Notes under the pieces: model-generated | The model's input: the letters and a program-made list of their open reading frames with translations, nothing else | Databases searched by the model: none | What the model was told of the DNA's origin: nothing | Program-made: the position numbers and the translations under genes | Shown: piece by piece, positions 12,395 through 24,312 of the stretch | Numbering within the stretch: position 1 is the first letter of the stretch | Layout of the letters: every line of letters starts with the position of its first letter | From: Dacryopinax spathularia | Taxonomy: Eukaryota > Basidiomycota > Dacrymycetes > Dacrymycetales > Dacrymycetaceae | Length of the DNA stretch: 64,000 bases | Assembly: GCA_037974965.1 (NCBI GenBank) | Contig: JBBPFI010000008.1 | Coordinates: 992,001-1,056,000 of the forward strand | Direction of reading: 5' to 3'

Positions 12395-13527
12395 ACACTT
12401 TTTCATTAAGCTGGCTTTCACTTTTTCATGCGATGGGAAATTCCCATGAATTGTATTGGTATTGACTTTCTTAGTCTTGTCTTGTTTTGCGAAAAGGGTT
12501 TCTATTGCACTGTAACCTAACTCGGAATAAAATTACTGGATACCTTGAGGTTTTTCAGGTTTTGGAGGCTAACGGAGAACAGAAGCTAGAGTGGTGAAAA
12601 AGATTGGCTTGGGATTAGCCCACTGAGGGAGCAAATGAGGCAGCCGTATATTAGGCACCTTAACTGAAGCGAACTTGGTCAAAATGGTGCCTTAAAAGAA
12701 TGCCTTTACTATGTTAGGTCTTAGAGTTTTTTCCCCCCCAGTAAGTAGTCCTAAAAGTCCTTAATAAAATGTAAGTACATAATAAGATGCATAACGTTTC
12801 AACCATAGCAAAAGGCCCATTAAAGTACCTCCGTCTCTCCATTATGGGGTCCTAGTGCCCGGTGGCAGAGCCAAACCCTGTCCGGGAACAGCCACCCATG
12901 GGTAATACTTCCGTCCCTCGCGATTTGAACCTCGCTCTATCCGCTTTCCATAGTATTTCCGTGCACATAAGTCTGCCTTTATAAATTAAGTTTCTTTAAG
13001 AGCAATAATAGCAGCATGCTCAGCCAGAAGAACTCTGTCTTACCCAATGATGGGTGTTGAGGTAATCTGTACTCATTCAGCACTATGGCTTGTTGAGAAG
13101 AAATAAGTTATAGCTTGATTTGTCAGGCATTTTGCCGCTTAAAAGTAAGCATCATCACAGCCAGTTTAATATTGGTACAACTGTTAAGAAAATTGCAAGT
13201 GCAGCTCCTTGGTAGCTCTTAGCTCAGCAACTTTACTTTCAGAGCAGGGCACTCCGAAAATATCATTTAGTTGCTATTATAATTGTCTTGACTCTAACTT
13301 ATTGATGCTTGTGCGCATTTCTCAAGCCCCTTAACTGCGATGCAAGGGGCATTCTAGGCAAAAAGGCCCCGGGAGGGCATTCTAGGAATTGCGCTCCCGA
13401 GAGAGGGCATCGGAGGAATTACCTCCATTCTTGTTGGTCCACACGCGTCCCAAACATCTGTCTCGTTGTCCAAGCCTTTCTACTCTGTCCGACAGAAGCC
13501 TCGCTCTCTAATTACTTTTAGACAATA
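12395..13527. other. Gene-free stretch of 1.1 kb
   Basis: AT-rich after 12400 with no coding pattern on either strand. It holds the repeat copy at 12821-12952. The final 200 bp before 13528 become GC-richer and pyrimidine-rich, as expected for the promoter of the MOB gene. Confidence 0.5.
12821..12952 (-). repeat. Diverged end of the palindromic repeat family seen at 25.7 kb
   Basis: Read on the minus strand it begins TATGGAAAGCGGATAGAGCG, then AGGTTCAAATCGCGAGGGA, and later GGACCCCATAA. This follows the terminal repeat of the element at 25731-26736 in order, but is clearly more diverged. The GGTTCAAATC core resembles a tRNA gene B-box, though the T-stem does not pair well. The opposite end was not found. 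Confidence 0.5.
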
Positions 13528-15295
13528 ATGGCAGCAGCGACAATATCTACGCGCCTTTACCCGGGCACATCCTTGGCCCACGCTTTTCCAGCGCCGAGCA
13601 GCCCACCATCTCTGTCTTCGCTGGACAGCGCGTTCGAGCTGCAGGAATACCTAACCCTCCTGCTTCGGTACGACACCCATGCGGTGGACGAAGTGACTAG
13701 CCTTCCGAGGGGACAAGACGGGGAAGAGGTGGAACGTTGGGCGTGGGTTTATGAGCAGTTGCGGTGCGTGTATGCGCTTCTCGTTTCTTGGCAGGTGGCT
13801 GATATTGGATGTTGGGCGGTAGACGACTGGTCCAGGATATGAACCACCCACTTATCACGCGCCTGCAAGAAGAATGTACACGCTCAAGCTGTCCGGAGAT
13901 GAAAGCGCAAGAATGGACGTACGTGTGCACAGCCCACGGGGCGGGGCAGAGCACGATGGGTGTACGTTCCTTCCCACTCTCTACTTCTCCCCCTCTCGCC
14001 TTCCCTCGCTGCCGTCATGGACGCGGGCTGATGCGGGGTTCTAGCAATGTTGTGCAATAGACTATATACTGCACACGATGGACCATACCACCGCCCTCCT
14101 CAACTCGCCCAAGATGTTTCCCTCCAGGCTGTCGGTGCCACAGGCTTCGCAGCGTCATTTCCCAGCTATGGCAAAACGCCTCGCTAGGGTCTTCGCACAC
14201 GCCTACTTCCACCATCGGGAGGTATACGAGGAGTCCGAGGTGCGTAACCCGCTCATCCTCTTCTCTTGATTCGCTTGCATGAGAGGGACGGGAAGCTGAT
14301 AGCGTGAACAGGCAGAACACTCGGTATATGCGCGCTTTGCGGCCCTTGTGGGCAAATACGATCTCCTCGAGCCTGAAACCCTCCTCATCCCGACCCCATC
14401 CTCATCCGCCTCCGCCTCCAACTCCTCCGAACCCTCCTCTTCCACCACCAACAACACCGACAGCCCCGAGCTCACCAGAACGCGCACGGTCGAGCGGTTC
14501 ACCCAGCTGAACCTATCCGACGCGCCTCCTCCCTCATCCTCCTCTGACCCAACCGGCTCCAGTGCGCCGGATCAAGGATCACTAGCGAAGAGTATCGCCA
14601 GCCCCAGCCATGGAGCCGCTTTCGCGGTGGAAGAAGCGGCCTTTACGCCCTCGCCGGCAGTGTTGGCCGCTTCGCCTGGGTTGAGTCAGATTCCCCTGCC
14701 TGAGGTCTTGTCGGCGCCTATGCCTGCGGCAGGGACGGGACAGGGACAGCCGAGTCCAGGAAGACACCCGAATGCGTTGGTGATCTATCCTCCTGTTGCT
14801 GGATCACCCGCCCGCGCACGGGCGACAGAAGATGACAGCACAGACCCGTTTGCCGACTCACATGAGACCGAGCACGGGGCTGCAGACGAAGAAGGGGAGG
14901 CAGAGGCAGAGGGGGAAGAAGCGCAAGAAATGGACGTGGTCGATATGGAAGTTGACGAGGCCGAGTTCGTCCCTGCTCCTGCTCCGCATAGCGGGAAGTC
15001 AGCCGGGTTAACCGGGTCTGGGTTGAATGAGCCGGACGAGCCACGCGCTGCGGACGTTGCGGAGGCCGAGTTGCTTGGTAAAGAGGGGAAAGTAGAGGCG
15101 CATATGAGTGGGGAGACGGATGTTGCTCCGAAGAACGAGGGAGAGGGGGAAGAGGAGGTGCAGGAGATCGAGTTTGCTGAGCCCGCGGCTGAGGAGGGGA
15201 AGGGCAAGGAAGAAGGGAAGGGCAAAAATGGCGAGGAGGGGGTGAGCGAGGCGTTGAGGGAGGCTCAGGAGGAGAGCATTGCTGAAGGACAGTAG
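13528..15295 (+). CDS. MOB4/phocein-like MOB-family protein with acidic tail
   Basis: Four exons. The MOB core runs from LDSAFELQEYLTLLLRYDTH through the family landmarks: CPEMKAQEWTYVCTAHG (zinc ligands), QCCAIDYILHTMDHTTALLNS, MFPSRLSV, and ARVFAHAYFHHREVYEESE with two further histidine ligands. It ends at YDLLEPETLLIP. The pattern (L-R-Y-D start, HTMD, LLNS.KMFPSR) is closest to MOB4/phocein, a subunit of the STRIPAK phosphatase-kinase complex, rather than Mob1. After the core come about 290 residues absent from usual family members of about 220 residues. They are Ser/Pro-rich at first, then strongly Glu-rich to the stop. The introns at about 13762-13821, 13950-14046 and 14240-14311 join in frame. 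Confidence in the family is high; subfamily is an inference. Confidence 0.85.
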
Positions 15296-16306
15296 CTCAG
15301 CCGTGCGTGACTTTACCCAGGTATACAGTGGTTGCGGCGTAGACTAATTTCGGTAGTTGGAATAATGGATAGTTGGGTTGCAGGGCTGTCAACTGCCTGA
15401 GCATTCTGATCCCTGGTCAACGACCAGGTTTTCGGTGAGGGCCAAAAATACATCCGGATCGGCACAAGCGCCGGATTATCTTTCGGTTGCTCCTTTAGTC
15501 ACCTCGGTTGACTCATACAATCCTAGTCTTTTTGGCGTTACTTTACTGACATCCTTCTTGTAACGTTAGCTTTAGATGGATGACTATGTGAAATCTGTAC
15601 GGCATATAGAGTGAGCGAGCTGGGGCCGGCCCAGGTGGGTGGGTGGGGGGCTGGCCCTGGGCGAGCGACTGTTAACAGATGTATATGTACTGCTTAGATT
15701 GCACATGCCTGTTCTGGTACAACACGGGCTGCCACCGTTGACCAGGTGCTCCCGGAGGGGCTGGATATAATTACAGCTCAAGAGACCAGGTTGTTGCCCA
15801 CCGTCGGCGTCGGCGACCATTCGGCCCTAATAGACAGGCCTGTAACCCGTCCGCCCATTCGTCCACCGCGGAGCACATTTCGCCCGCTCCCCCTTCTCTT
15901 CCACACTTCCGCACACCGATGACGCAGATCCTTACAAAGCTGCGTAAGCCCCCTTCCACCTCAGCACATTCCTCCGAAATTGGTCGTGCGATCGCAAAGC
16001 GGATGGACAGAGACGAGCCGTGGGAACTGATCTCCCACCCTCTGCTAGTGCGGTGGTTGGTGAGCGCCGACAAATGCAGGGTTGCCGTGGATTGCGCGTC
16101 CGTTGGTAGGCTGAGGCGGATGGCCCGAGCCTGAGCTTGGCACCGACCTCTCGAGGAGGGTATATAGCTGCCTCCTTGTTCAGCACGATGCCCGCAATCG
16201 ACCAAGAAAGAACACACTCTCGTAACCACAAGCTGTCCTCTTAAACCGCTAACTTGTTAACTTAAACCTTGAAATTTAAAGTCTTAAACTACTAAGCTAA
16301 GCAAGA
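15296..16306. other. Intergenic, 1 kb, no gene seen
   Basis: No coding pattern with family resemblance or good splice sites on either strand. The last 80 bp contain repeated TTAAAC/CTTAAA words before the next start codon. Confidence 0.45.
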
Positions 16307-17595
16307 ATGCCGTCCTACGTCGTCACAGGCGCGTCGCGCGGTCTTGGCGTACGTCCCTCTCCCCCTCTCCCCCGCCCCGGTGCACGGCGCACGATGCTGA
16401 CGGGGTCGGTAGTTGGAATTCGTCAAGCAGCTCTTGGCGAAGGGGAATACTGTCATCGCTATTGCGCGCAGTCCTGAAAAGTCTAAGGGGTTGCAGGCGA
16501 TCAAGGGGGAGAAGGGGCTGTATATCCTCAAGGGCGACGTTACTCAGCCTGAGGAGATGAAGGTGCGCTGCGTTCTGTGCTTGGGGGAGAGTATATAGTG
16601 GCTGATGTGAAGGGTGCATAGGCTGCCGCGGAGGAGACGGCAAAGATCACGGGCGGGTCGCTGGACGTGTTGATCAATAATGCGGCGTATGTGAGCCACG
16701 AAGGCGAGTTTAACGCCATCGACGAGTTGTACGTCCATCGCGCCCATCCCTCCTTCTCCTTCTCCTCCTGCCCCCTCCCCTCCCTTTCACCAATACTGTT
16801 CCCCTACTAACACGCTCGCAGCGAATCCGTCGAAGCGCTCCAAGCCTCCTTCGCCAAATACTGGGAAACCAACGTCCTCGGGGTGATCTACACCACCAAC
16901 GCTTTCCTCCCCCTGCTCAAGAACGGCAAGCTGCACAAGGTCCTCACGCTCAGCTCTGGGCTGGGAGACCCGGCGTTCACCCTGGATATCGAGTATGATT
17001 GGGCGGTGGCGTATAGCGTGAGCAAGTCAGCGCTGGATATGGTTAATGTTAAGTATGCTGGTACGTCCCTTACATCCTTCTTCTCCTTCTCTCCTACTGC
17101 GGCTCTGGGCCACAGAGAGAGTGTGTGTTGTGCGGTGGTTGATGCATGAACAGCAAAGTATAAGAAAGAAGGCTGGGTCTTCCTGCTCATCTCCCCCGGG
17201 CTAGTCGACACGGCCGAAGAACCCCGTACGTCCCCCCCCCCTCTCTCTCCCCCTCTCCCGCCTCTCCCCATGCCGTCTTCTCTCCATCCCCCTCCTCTGC
17301 CTCTTCTTTCCGATCTTACGCTAACTCCGCCGAACAGCGGAGGAACGCTACCTACCCGGCATAGCCCAAATGGTCCAGAAATTCAAGCGTGCCGCCCCGC
17401 CCACATTCACGGGCCCGATCACGCCCACTGAGAGCGTGGGGAAGATGCTTGCGATCCTGGATGGGGCGGGTGTGGAGATGAGTGGGAAGTTTGTTAGCCA
17501 TAAGGTGAGCCCCTGTCCTTCCTTTACATCTCCCTGTTTGGTTCGAGTGGGGCAGGGTGCTGATTCTTGGGCAGGGGAATCGGGAGTGGCTTTGA
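16307..17595 (+). CDS. Short-chain dehydrogenase/reductase (classical SDR)
   Basis: Seven short exons assemble into about 255 residues, a usual SDR length. The cofactor-binding TGASRGLG is at the N-terminus, split by the first intron. GDVTQPEE supplies the adenine-pocket Asp, and VLINNAA is the NNAG-like motif. The catalytic serine lies in LTLSSG, and YSVSK gives the YxxxK dyad. The tail is VSHKGNREWL, where the last intron (from about 17503) joins to a 21-nt exon ending at TGA 17593-17595. The start MPSYVVTGASRG leaves no room for a targeting signal, so a cytosolic NAD(P)-dependent oxidoreductase is likely. It resembles the fungal norsolorinic-acid-ketoreductase/sniffer-like group; the substrate cannot be predicted. 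Confidence 0.88.
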
Positions 17596-19755
17596 ACAGC
17601 CTGTGAGCAGGAGGTGTCAGGAGGAGAAGCGCCTCAGCGAGTGAGATGATAAGGATGACAGTTAAAGAATTGCAGAATATGAGAAATATCTAACCCCACT
17701 CCGTCCATGTCATGTACCTTTCGTCAAAGAAACGAATTCGTACATCTACCCCAACAAATCAGGCAACGAGCTCCATGTATTTCCCGACTCACGCTTGGGA
17801 CGTGCCTTCCACTTGTTCCTCTCATTCCGCCTTGTAACGGTAACCTTCAAAAAGGAGGACGATGCCGACTTAGGTCCTACAAGGCTCGAGCGGAGTCCAG
17901 CTTGCATCCCGGTCGTCAGAGTACCTCTACAGAGGAGTCTGGTCACTCCGTTCCTGATGTTATTCCCGAGCAGGACCATTGTACCAACATCACGTCACCA
18001 ACGTATCAGCACCTCAAGCAGCTTCACCCGATCCTGGCAAGCGCAATATTTTCTCACAATACAATATAATCACGAACCGGAACAATCCCTTGAGTGCTAC
18101 TTGGTCACCACTCACAAGAGGTTAGACCAGCAGTTGATCAAGAACAGCAAGGGTGATAACTTGGGTTTTCAGTCCTCCGCTTGGTTGCTTGCTGCTCCTG
18201 TTTTTACTTTCGAGTGCGGGTGCGTGGCGCTTGGGCTCACGCTCTGGACGCTTGTTTTCCGGTATGGTTTTGGTGTGTGGGGGTTGGAATTGTTCTTGCC
18301 AGTCTGAGATCGGATGCGGCTTGCCCTTTACAGGTGCACAGTGCGGGTGAGCGGGGTAGTGTTGTGCGATGGCAAGGCAGATTGTGGCATTGTGGGCTAA
18401 GGTCTAACCCTGGCGCCCTTCACCCCGCCAGGCTGGGTGAACGGCATCGGGGCTGGCTTGCTGGTAGATTTGAAGCAACTCAGAGGATCCATCCGCAAGA
18501 GATGGCTACTTGTAGTCCGACGAGGAGCCAGCGTTACAGTACAGTTACGTTACAACCCGAAATGCCCGCAGTCTTCCATTCATGCTCCGCTTCGGGAAGG
18601 CAAGAAGAACAGGGTCCGTGCCTGACCACACGTATTTTACCCCAAGACCCCGGTCACCTCTTTCCACAGTCCCCCTTGAATACGCCGGGTACGGCCCGTC
18701 TGCCCGGTCTGCAGGTCACATGCTCTTTGAACGGTTTGCTGGCCCCGTCGGCTGTGAGGCATTTGGGGGCGTCGGAGTAACCCACACGGGGTCAACCTCC
18801 CCGCTCGGAGGCACTCCTACTCCAGGGGGGACCCCGGAAGGTCAACCCCATTCCGCGCGGTGGGTGCCGTGCGTGCCGGTGGGATATGGACCGTGTGGCA
18901 CGCCGTCTTCCGCCAGGGAGCAGTTTGGTGATGAGAACGGTTCGGTTCGGTGTGGGCCCGCTGGAGCTGAGCTGTTGAGTGGGTGAGAGTGAGAAGTAGG
19001 TGGGCGTTCTCTGTTCCTTACGGTTCCTGCCCTTCCCTTTTTTACCCAAGTCTCTCTGACTCCGTTTGGTCATCTCATCGCCCACTCATCTATTTGCTCA
19101 CTACTGGACGTGCAGTAGCTCATTGCATTTGGGAGCATATACTCGGGTCGGTCGGGCAAGAGGGAACCCCATCAGGCGTCAGCGCTCCGCACTCGCACGC
19201 GGACACGTAACCTTGGCCGAAGCTCACCCGACTCCCCGCCGTCACTTCACTTCCCTTCACTTCACTTCTCCACCTCCCCGCCCTCAGTACCCCAGCACAG
19301 GTGCCCTCCCTCAACACCGGAAGCGCCCGCCGCCACCGCCCGCTGACGACGAGGACGAGGACGCCTACGCCGACGAGGACGACGAGAAGTAGGAGGCTAA
19401 TTGGAGCCGCCGGGTTCGACCAGGGTCTGCTTTCCCCCCCTTGCTGCTGCTATTGCTGCTGCGGGGGTAGTGGTGAAGATATACATTGCCCTCCACTTGG
19501 GTTAGAGGCTGTCCCTCCTTCATCTTCTCCTTCTCCTTCTCCTTCCTCGACTCCCCCCTTCTTGGTCGTCCTTGGTATTATCGGTATTCGCTCTCGTCCG
19601 TGCGTTCGGTACACCACCTCGCCGTCGATCACCCTCTTCCGCAACCCGGTCCAGCTACCAACCTCGCCGATAATACCGCCACCCGACACCCCCGCCAACG
19701 GACCTCCGGTACAGCAAGACGAGCACGACAACTAGCCAAGTAGAGGATCAGCGCG
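17596..19755. other. Intergenic, 2.2 kb, no gene supported
   Basis: Open frames exist on both strands because the DNA is GC-rich. None shows a recognisable domain, consistent splice sites or a sensible start. The last 500 bp are pyrimidine-rich and include short acidic or proline-rich frames that may be 5' leader or upstream frames of the deubiquitinase gene. Confidence 0.45.
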
Positions 19756-22700
19756 ATGTCCCTCCTCAAATGGATGGGCGTCGGCCAAGCCGAGCCCGCT
19801 CCGCCTCCAGCGGTCGTCATACCCGGGAAGGAGCGTACGCCCGGTGATCCGGCAAGTAAGATGTTCGGTATGGAAAATGTGCGTCCCCCCCCCTCTCTCC
19901 TCCCTCTTCCCTCCGCTCTCTCCTCCTCCTCCTCCTCCTCCTCCTCCTCCTCCTCCTCCTCCTCCTCCTCCTCCTCCTCCTCTCTCTCTGCGTGACTGTA
20001 TGCTAACTATTTTCCTCTCGGGACGTGTAGTTTGGTAATACTTGGTACGTCCCCCCCGCGCGCATATATGCATATATATCAATGCTGATCGTGCCCGCAG
20101 CTACGCAAACTCCATCCTCCAAGCACTCTACTTCTGCCAGCCCTTCCGCGACCTCGTCTGCGTAACACCCGACGGCCGCCCCTTGCCCGAAATACCCATC
20201 GCAAGTCTCGTAGAACAAGTCGCCCTCCCCGCCCCTCCGCCCAAGGAGGCCGCAGGAGCGAACGGGAACGGCGGAGCAAGCACAGCGAGCGCGGGAGGAG
20301 GAGGGAAGGATAGTACGGGTCAGAGTGCGGCTGGGAATGGAGCGACGGGGCAGGGGAAGGATGCGAAGGTGCCTGGGACGCCGGGGTTGGGTGGGCCGAA
20401 GTTGAGCTTTAAGCGGCAGAACAGTGCTACTCCCGTCGCTGCCGCTGCCGCCGGTACAACCACCAGTAGTGCTCCGAGCACGGACGGCACACCGTCGCTA
20501 GCGGGGAGCGTCTCTGCCGCCTCCAGCACGACCGCAGCCGACGGCATTACCTCCAGCAACCCCGGCCCCACAACAACAACAACAACACCAGGCCCCGACG
20601 GCACCCCCAGCACCCCCACCCCCCTAACCCGCAGCATCACCTCCCTCCCCCCTCTCCCCCCCTCGATATTCTCCGCCCTCCGCGCTCTCTTCCTCCACAT
20701 CTCCCTAAACGTCGAGGAGAAGGGTCTCGTCTCGCCCAGCGCGTTCATCGCTGCTCTCAAGAAGGAAAATCCCGAGTTTCGGACGAGCCAGCATCAGGAT
20801 GCGCATGAGTTTTTGAATTATTTGTTGAATAGGGTCGCGGAGGATATTGACGAGAATCGGACGAAGTGGGAGGAGCGGGAGCGGGAGGGTGCGAACGGGG
20901 TCGACGGGGACAAGCACGAGCTCGCGAACGGGATAGCGAACGGCTCCGCCGCGCCTACCGACCCCGCCGCTGAGCCCGCATCCCAGTCCTCAGACCCACC
21001 CAAACCCCACCCGCGCCCGCTCCCCTCCTCCCGCCCCACGCTCATCCAGCACCTCTTCCAAGGTCAACTCACCAACGAGACCCGCTGCCTGAACTGCAAC
21101 ACCGTCTCGCACCGGGACGAGACGTTTCTGGACCTGTCGATCGACATTGAGCCTAATTCGAGCGTTACTGCTTGTCTGAGGGAGTTCTCCAAGGGCGAGA
21201 TGCTGAGGGAGGAGAATCGGTTTATGTGCGAGTGCTGTAATATGTATTGTGATGCTGAGAAGAGGTGCGTGCTTTTCCTCACTCGCTTTCCTTCTCCCTC
21301 TCGGCCGCTTCCTTCGCTCCTTCCCATCGCCCCATTCAAAGATTGTTGGCTAACTCCCACTCCCGCACACAGGATGAAAGTCAAATCCCTCCCCAACATC
21401 CTCGCCCTCCACCTAAAACGCTTCAAATACATCGAAGACGCCAACCGGAACATCCGCCCCACCAAGCTCACTTATCGCGTCGCGTTCCCGCTCGAGCTGC
21501 GCTTGTTTGACACGAGCGACGATGCGCTTAATCCGGATAGGCTGTATGAGCTGTTTGCTATTGTTGTGCATATTGGCGCGTGAGTGGCGTTTTGTTTGCT
21601 GTCTCTCTCCCTGCGTTCCGTCCCTCCGTCCGTTCTCTCCGTCCGTTCTCTCCCTGTGTCTGCCCTCGCAGCCTATTTCTCTCCCAGCCTCCCCCCTGCC
21701 TCCTCCTCAATATTCCCCCGTCCCCCGTCCCCCACCGCCATCGAAGCCAATGAATTGATGCTGATTCTGACTTGCAGCGGCCTCGCACACGGACATTACG
21801 TCACCGTTGTCCGCGCCCAAGGGAAATGGATCCTCTTCGACGACGACACGGTCGACGTAATAAAAGAATCCGACATAATGAAGTACTTTGGCGACGCACC
21901 CGGTGGGCAAGGCTACGTCCTGTTTTACCAAGCGGTCGACATTGACGTGCACGCGCTCGGGCTACCCGATAGGCAGCATAGCGACCTGCCGCGCACTACC
22001 ATCCCCCCTCCCGCTTTTCCGCCCGAGTGGTCCTCCGAAAAACAGTTCGCGGACAACGGCATCGTTTACACGCCCTACGCAGGGACGAGCCAAGCCGCCG
22101 CCGCTGCGTCGCTCGTCCCGCTCCCGCCGCCTACACCGGCTCCGCCCACCCCGACCCCAGCACAGCAGGGCAAAAAGGGCCTCAAACTCGATATACCCGC
22201 CACGCCGAAATTCGACCCTTCCGCAACGCTCAACTCGCTCCGCAGCCTCGCAGGGCCGCTTACGATGCCCACCCCCGGAAGCAGGGAGCAGAATGGAGGT
22301 TTCTTCAGTCGTACGCTTAGGCATTCGCAGAGCAAGATCGATAAGACCGCTGCTGTTGCTACGCCTACTGCTTCCACTGCTGCAGGGGGACTGGTCTCTC
22401 CGATCACCGCGCAGCCAGTCAGTGGAAGCTTGCCGAGCAGCATGACCCTTCCCCAGCTGAAACAGCGTCCCTCCTCGAGAGGCAAGGATGCCGCAGCGTG
22501 GTTCGCGGGCAAGATGGGTAAGGAGAAGCGCCGGGAGGGTGATGCGGCCACCACGACGGCGGACACGAATGCTAGTACCACGCCCAGCGCGACGCCTATG
22601 ATGAGGGACGACTCTGCCCCGCCTGTTCCGCCTCTCCCGCCTCTGCCTCCTTCTGCGTTGAGCGGGAACGGGAATGGCAATGGCAGTGGACCAGACAGCC

Positions 22701-23821
22701 CGCTCTTCGGACTGGGAATAACAGACCAGAGAAGACCATCCCTGCCGGGAAGCCTCGAGCGCGTACAGGAAGCCGTTTCCCCACCCCCGCATACACCTCC
22801 TGCACTCGTCGAGGAGCCCGCCTCCAATCCGCCCCAGCAGAGCCCCGGGTTTTTCTCCCCCGCTGGGCCGGGCATAGCGCATCGCTCCACTGGAGGTGGC
22901 GGCGGGATGCTCTCGCCTCCCATCTCGCCTGCGCCGCCTATCTCTCCCTCGTCCAGGACCTCTTCATCCTTGCAGGCGGCGGCTATTCCGGAGTCACCGA
23001 TCGAAGAAGCTGCCAGTGGCCGATCACAGAGCGTGGAAGCGCCGCAGCCAAGGCCCGTCATGCACCGCCAGCGTCCTTCAACCGCAAGCGGTCCAGTTCA
23101 GATGCCGAATGGCCCACTCAACGCTCGATCTCCCCCAGAAGAAGGGAAAGGTGGCGAGCGTGCACGTGGTCGGAGGATGTCGAGAGACGACTCGAACGAC
23201 AAGCCAGAGCGGAAGTGGTATCAGCGTATAGGGAAGAACAAGGACCGGCCGAGCACCGCGGGCGGGATGACGAACAGCTCTGGCAAATCAGAGGGTGAGG
23301 ATGATTATGCCATCCTTACTAGCCCGCCGCCGCCGCCTGTCGAGGTCATCGACCTGGCCACACCACCGGAAGGGCAGCATAGCTTCGTCCCGCCTGTTGG
23401 GAGACATCACTACGTTCCTCCGCGCACAGAAGGAACAGAGGCAGACACCTCGATCGACAATTCGTCGACTACCTCTTCGGACGAGAAAGCAGACCAGACT
23501 GGTCCGCTGCCTGTCCCGCCGACCATGTCCCCGTCGATGTCCCTCCCTCCCTCGGCTTTCCCGACCCTCAAATCTGCGCCTGCCAGCCCGAACAGAGCGG
23601 CAAACGACAGCAAGCCCGAGCCACCAAAGCCAAAGCGAAAATTGAGCATGAACAAGCCGTCGCTCCAGCTCAGCCGGCTGAGCTGGTTTGGGAGCAGCAA
23701 CAACCTGAAGGATGCGGCGGGCGGAACGTCTACATCTGAGAAGGATAACGGCGCGTCTGGCAATGCGCCCCTCACCCCTACCACAGAATCGAAGAAATCG
23801 CGGAATCCGCTCGGGCGATAG
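19756..23821 (+). CDS. Ubiquitin C-terminal hydrolase, USP12/46-CreB type
   Basis: Five exons: 19756-19878, a 14-nt microexon 20031-20044, 20101-21264, 21373-21579 and 21778-23821. All junctions keep frame. The Cys box [22 protein letters not shown] is assembled across the first three exons, and the catalytic Cys codon is split between the microexon and exon 3. The zinc-binding CLNCNTVSHRDE and CECCNMYC lie in exon 3. LALHLKRFKY follows, then the His box LAHGHYVTVVRAQGKW and YVLFYQ. The order matches USP12/USP46 and fungal CreB/Ubp9/Ubp13, which remove ubiquitin from transporters and regulators with WD40 cofactors. Two insertions are unusual: a Gly/Ala/Thr-rich block of about 150 residues after the Cys box, and a C-terminal disordered tail of about 600 residues rich in Pro/Ser. 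Confidence 0.9.
19921..19981. repeat. (TCC)n microsatellite in intron 1
   Basis: About 20 perfect trinucleotides on the plus strand, in the first intron of the deubiquitinase gene, upstream of the branch-point-like TGCTAAC at 20000. It could vary in length without touching protein sequence. Confidence 0.92.
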
Positions 23822-24312
23822 AGGATAAAAGCGACGCGCAAGAAGCCCGCGAAAGCATACCTGCTGATGCTGCGCCGCGTATGCCAACGGACGGAAAACA
23901 GGGAAGATCTAACAGGGGTTGGTTGAGGGAAATACCATGTTGCTGTCTTTGCATTTTCGTTCTTGAGACGGTATTTATCAGCGGGTGCCCGTTGGATGAG
24001 GGTTCTCTGCTTGCGAGCTCTGCAGCATCTCACGGTTGTCGTGCACACATGGAATGTAATATCTATCAGTACAGTATCGGAATACAATATGTACCTTCGT
24101 TATCCGCATGGACGAGGACTACGAAGGCCGCAACGATAAGTCTAGGCTTAGAGTGAGACAGGTCGTCATTGTAAATTTGTAGACGGAGCGGTAATCCTGG
24201 AGGAATTTGGTTCCAGGCGGTCATCCGAGACTCATCATATCTCGAAGGTTTAGAGAAGTGCCCACGCTCTTCGCTCTCTATCAGCGCTTGCTACCACCTA
24301 GTTGTTGTCTCT
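23822..24312. other. Intergenic, 490 bp
   Basis: The first 290 bp are the 3' flank of the deubiquitinase gene. They are duplicated, diverged, at about 26995-27240, which marks the edge of the duplication. The rest is the probable promoter of the HNH gene. No other feature seen. Confidence 0.5.

Noticed and set aside
12821-12952. tRNA gene or tRNA-derived SINE
   Set aside because: A B-box-like GGTTCAAATC is present, but T-stem pairing and an A-box in register are missing. The sequence fits the ends of the palindromic family better.
17596-19755. Several frames of 60-200 codons in the gap before the deubiquitinase gene
   Set aside because: No homology by eye, no consistent introns, overlapping on both strands; treated as intergenic.
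19844-20038. Poly-Pro or poly-Ser frames across 19.92-19.98 kb
   Set aside because: They translate the (TCC)n microsatellite within intron 1 of the deubiquitinase gene.
21962-23887. Long minus-strand frames opposite the deubiquitinase tail
   Set aside because: Shadow frames of a GC-rich, Pro/Ser-coding exon; no start context, splice logic or family match.
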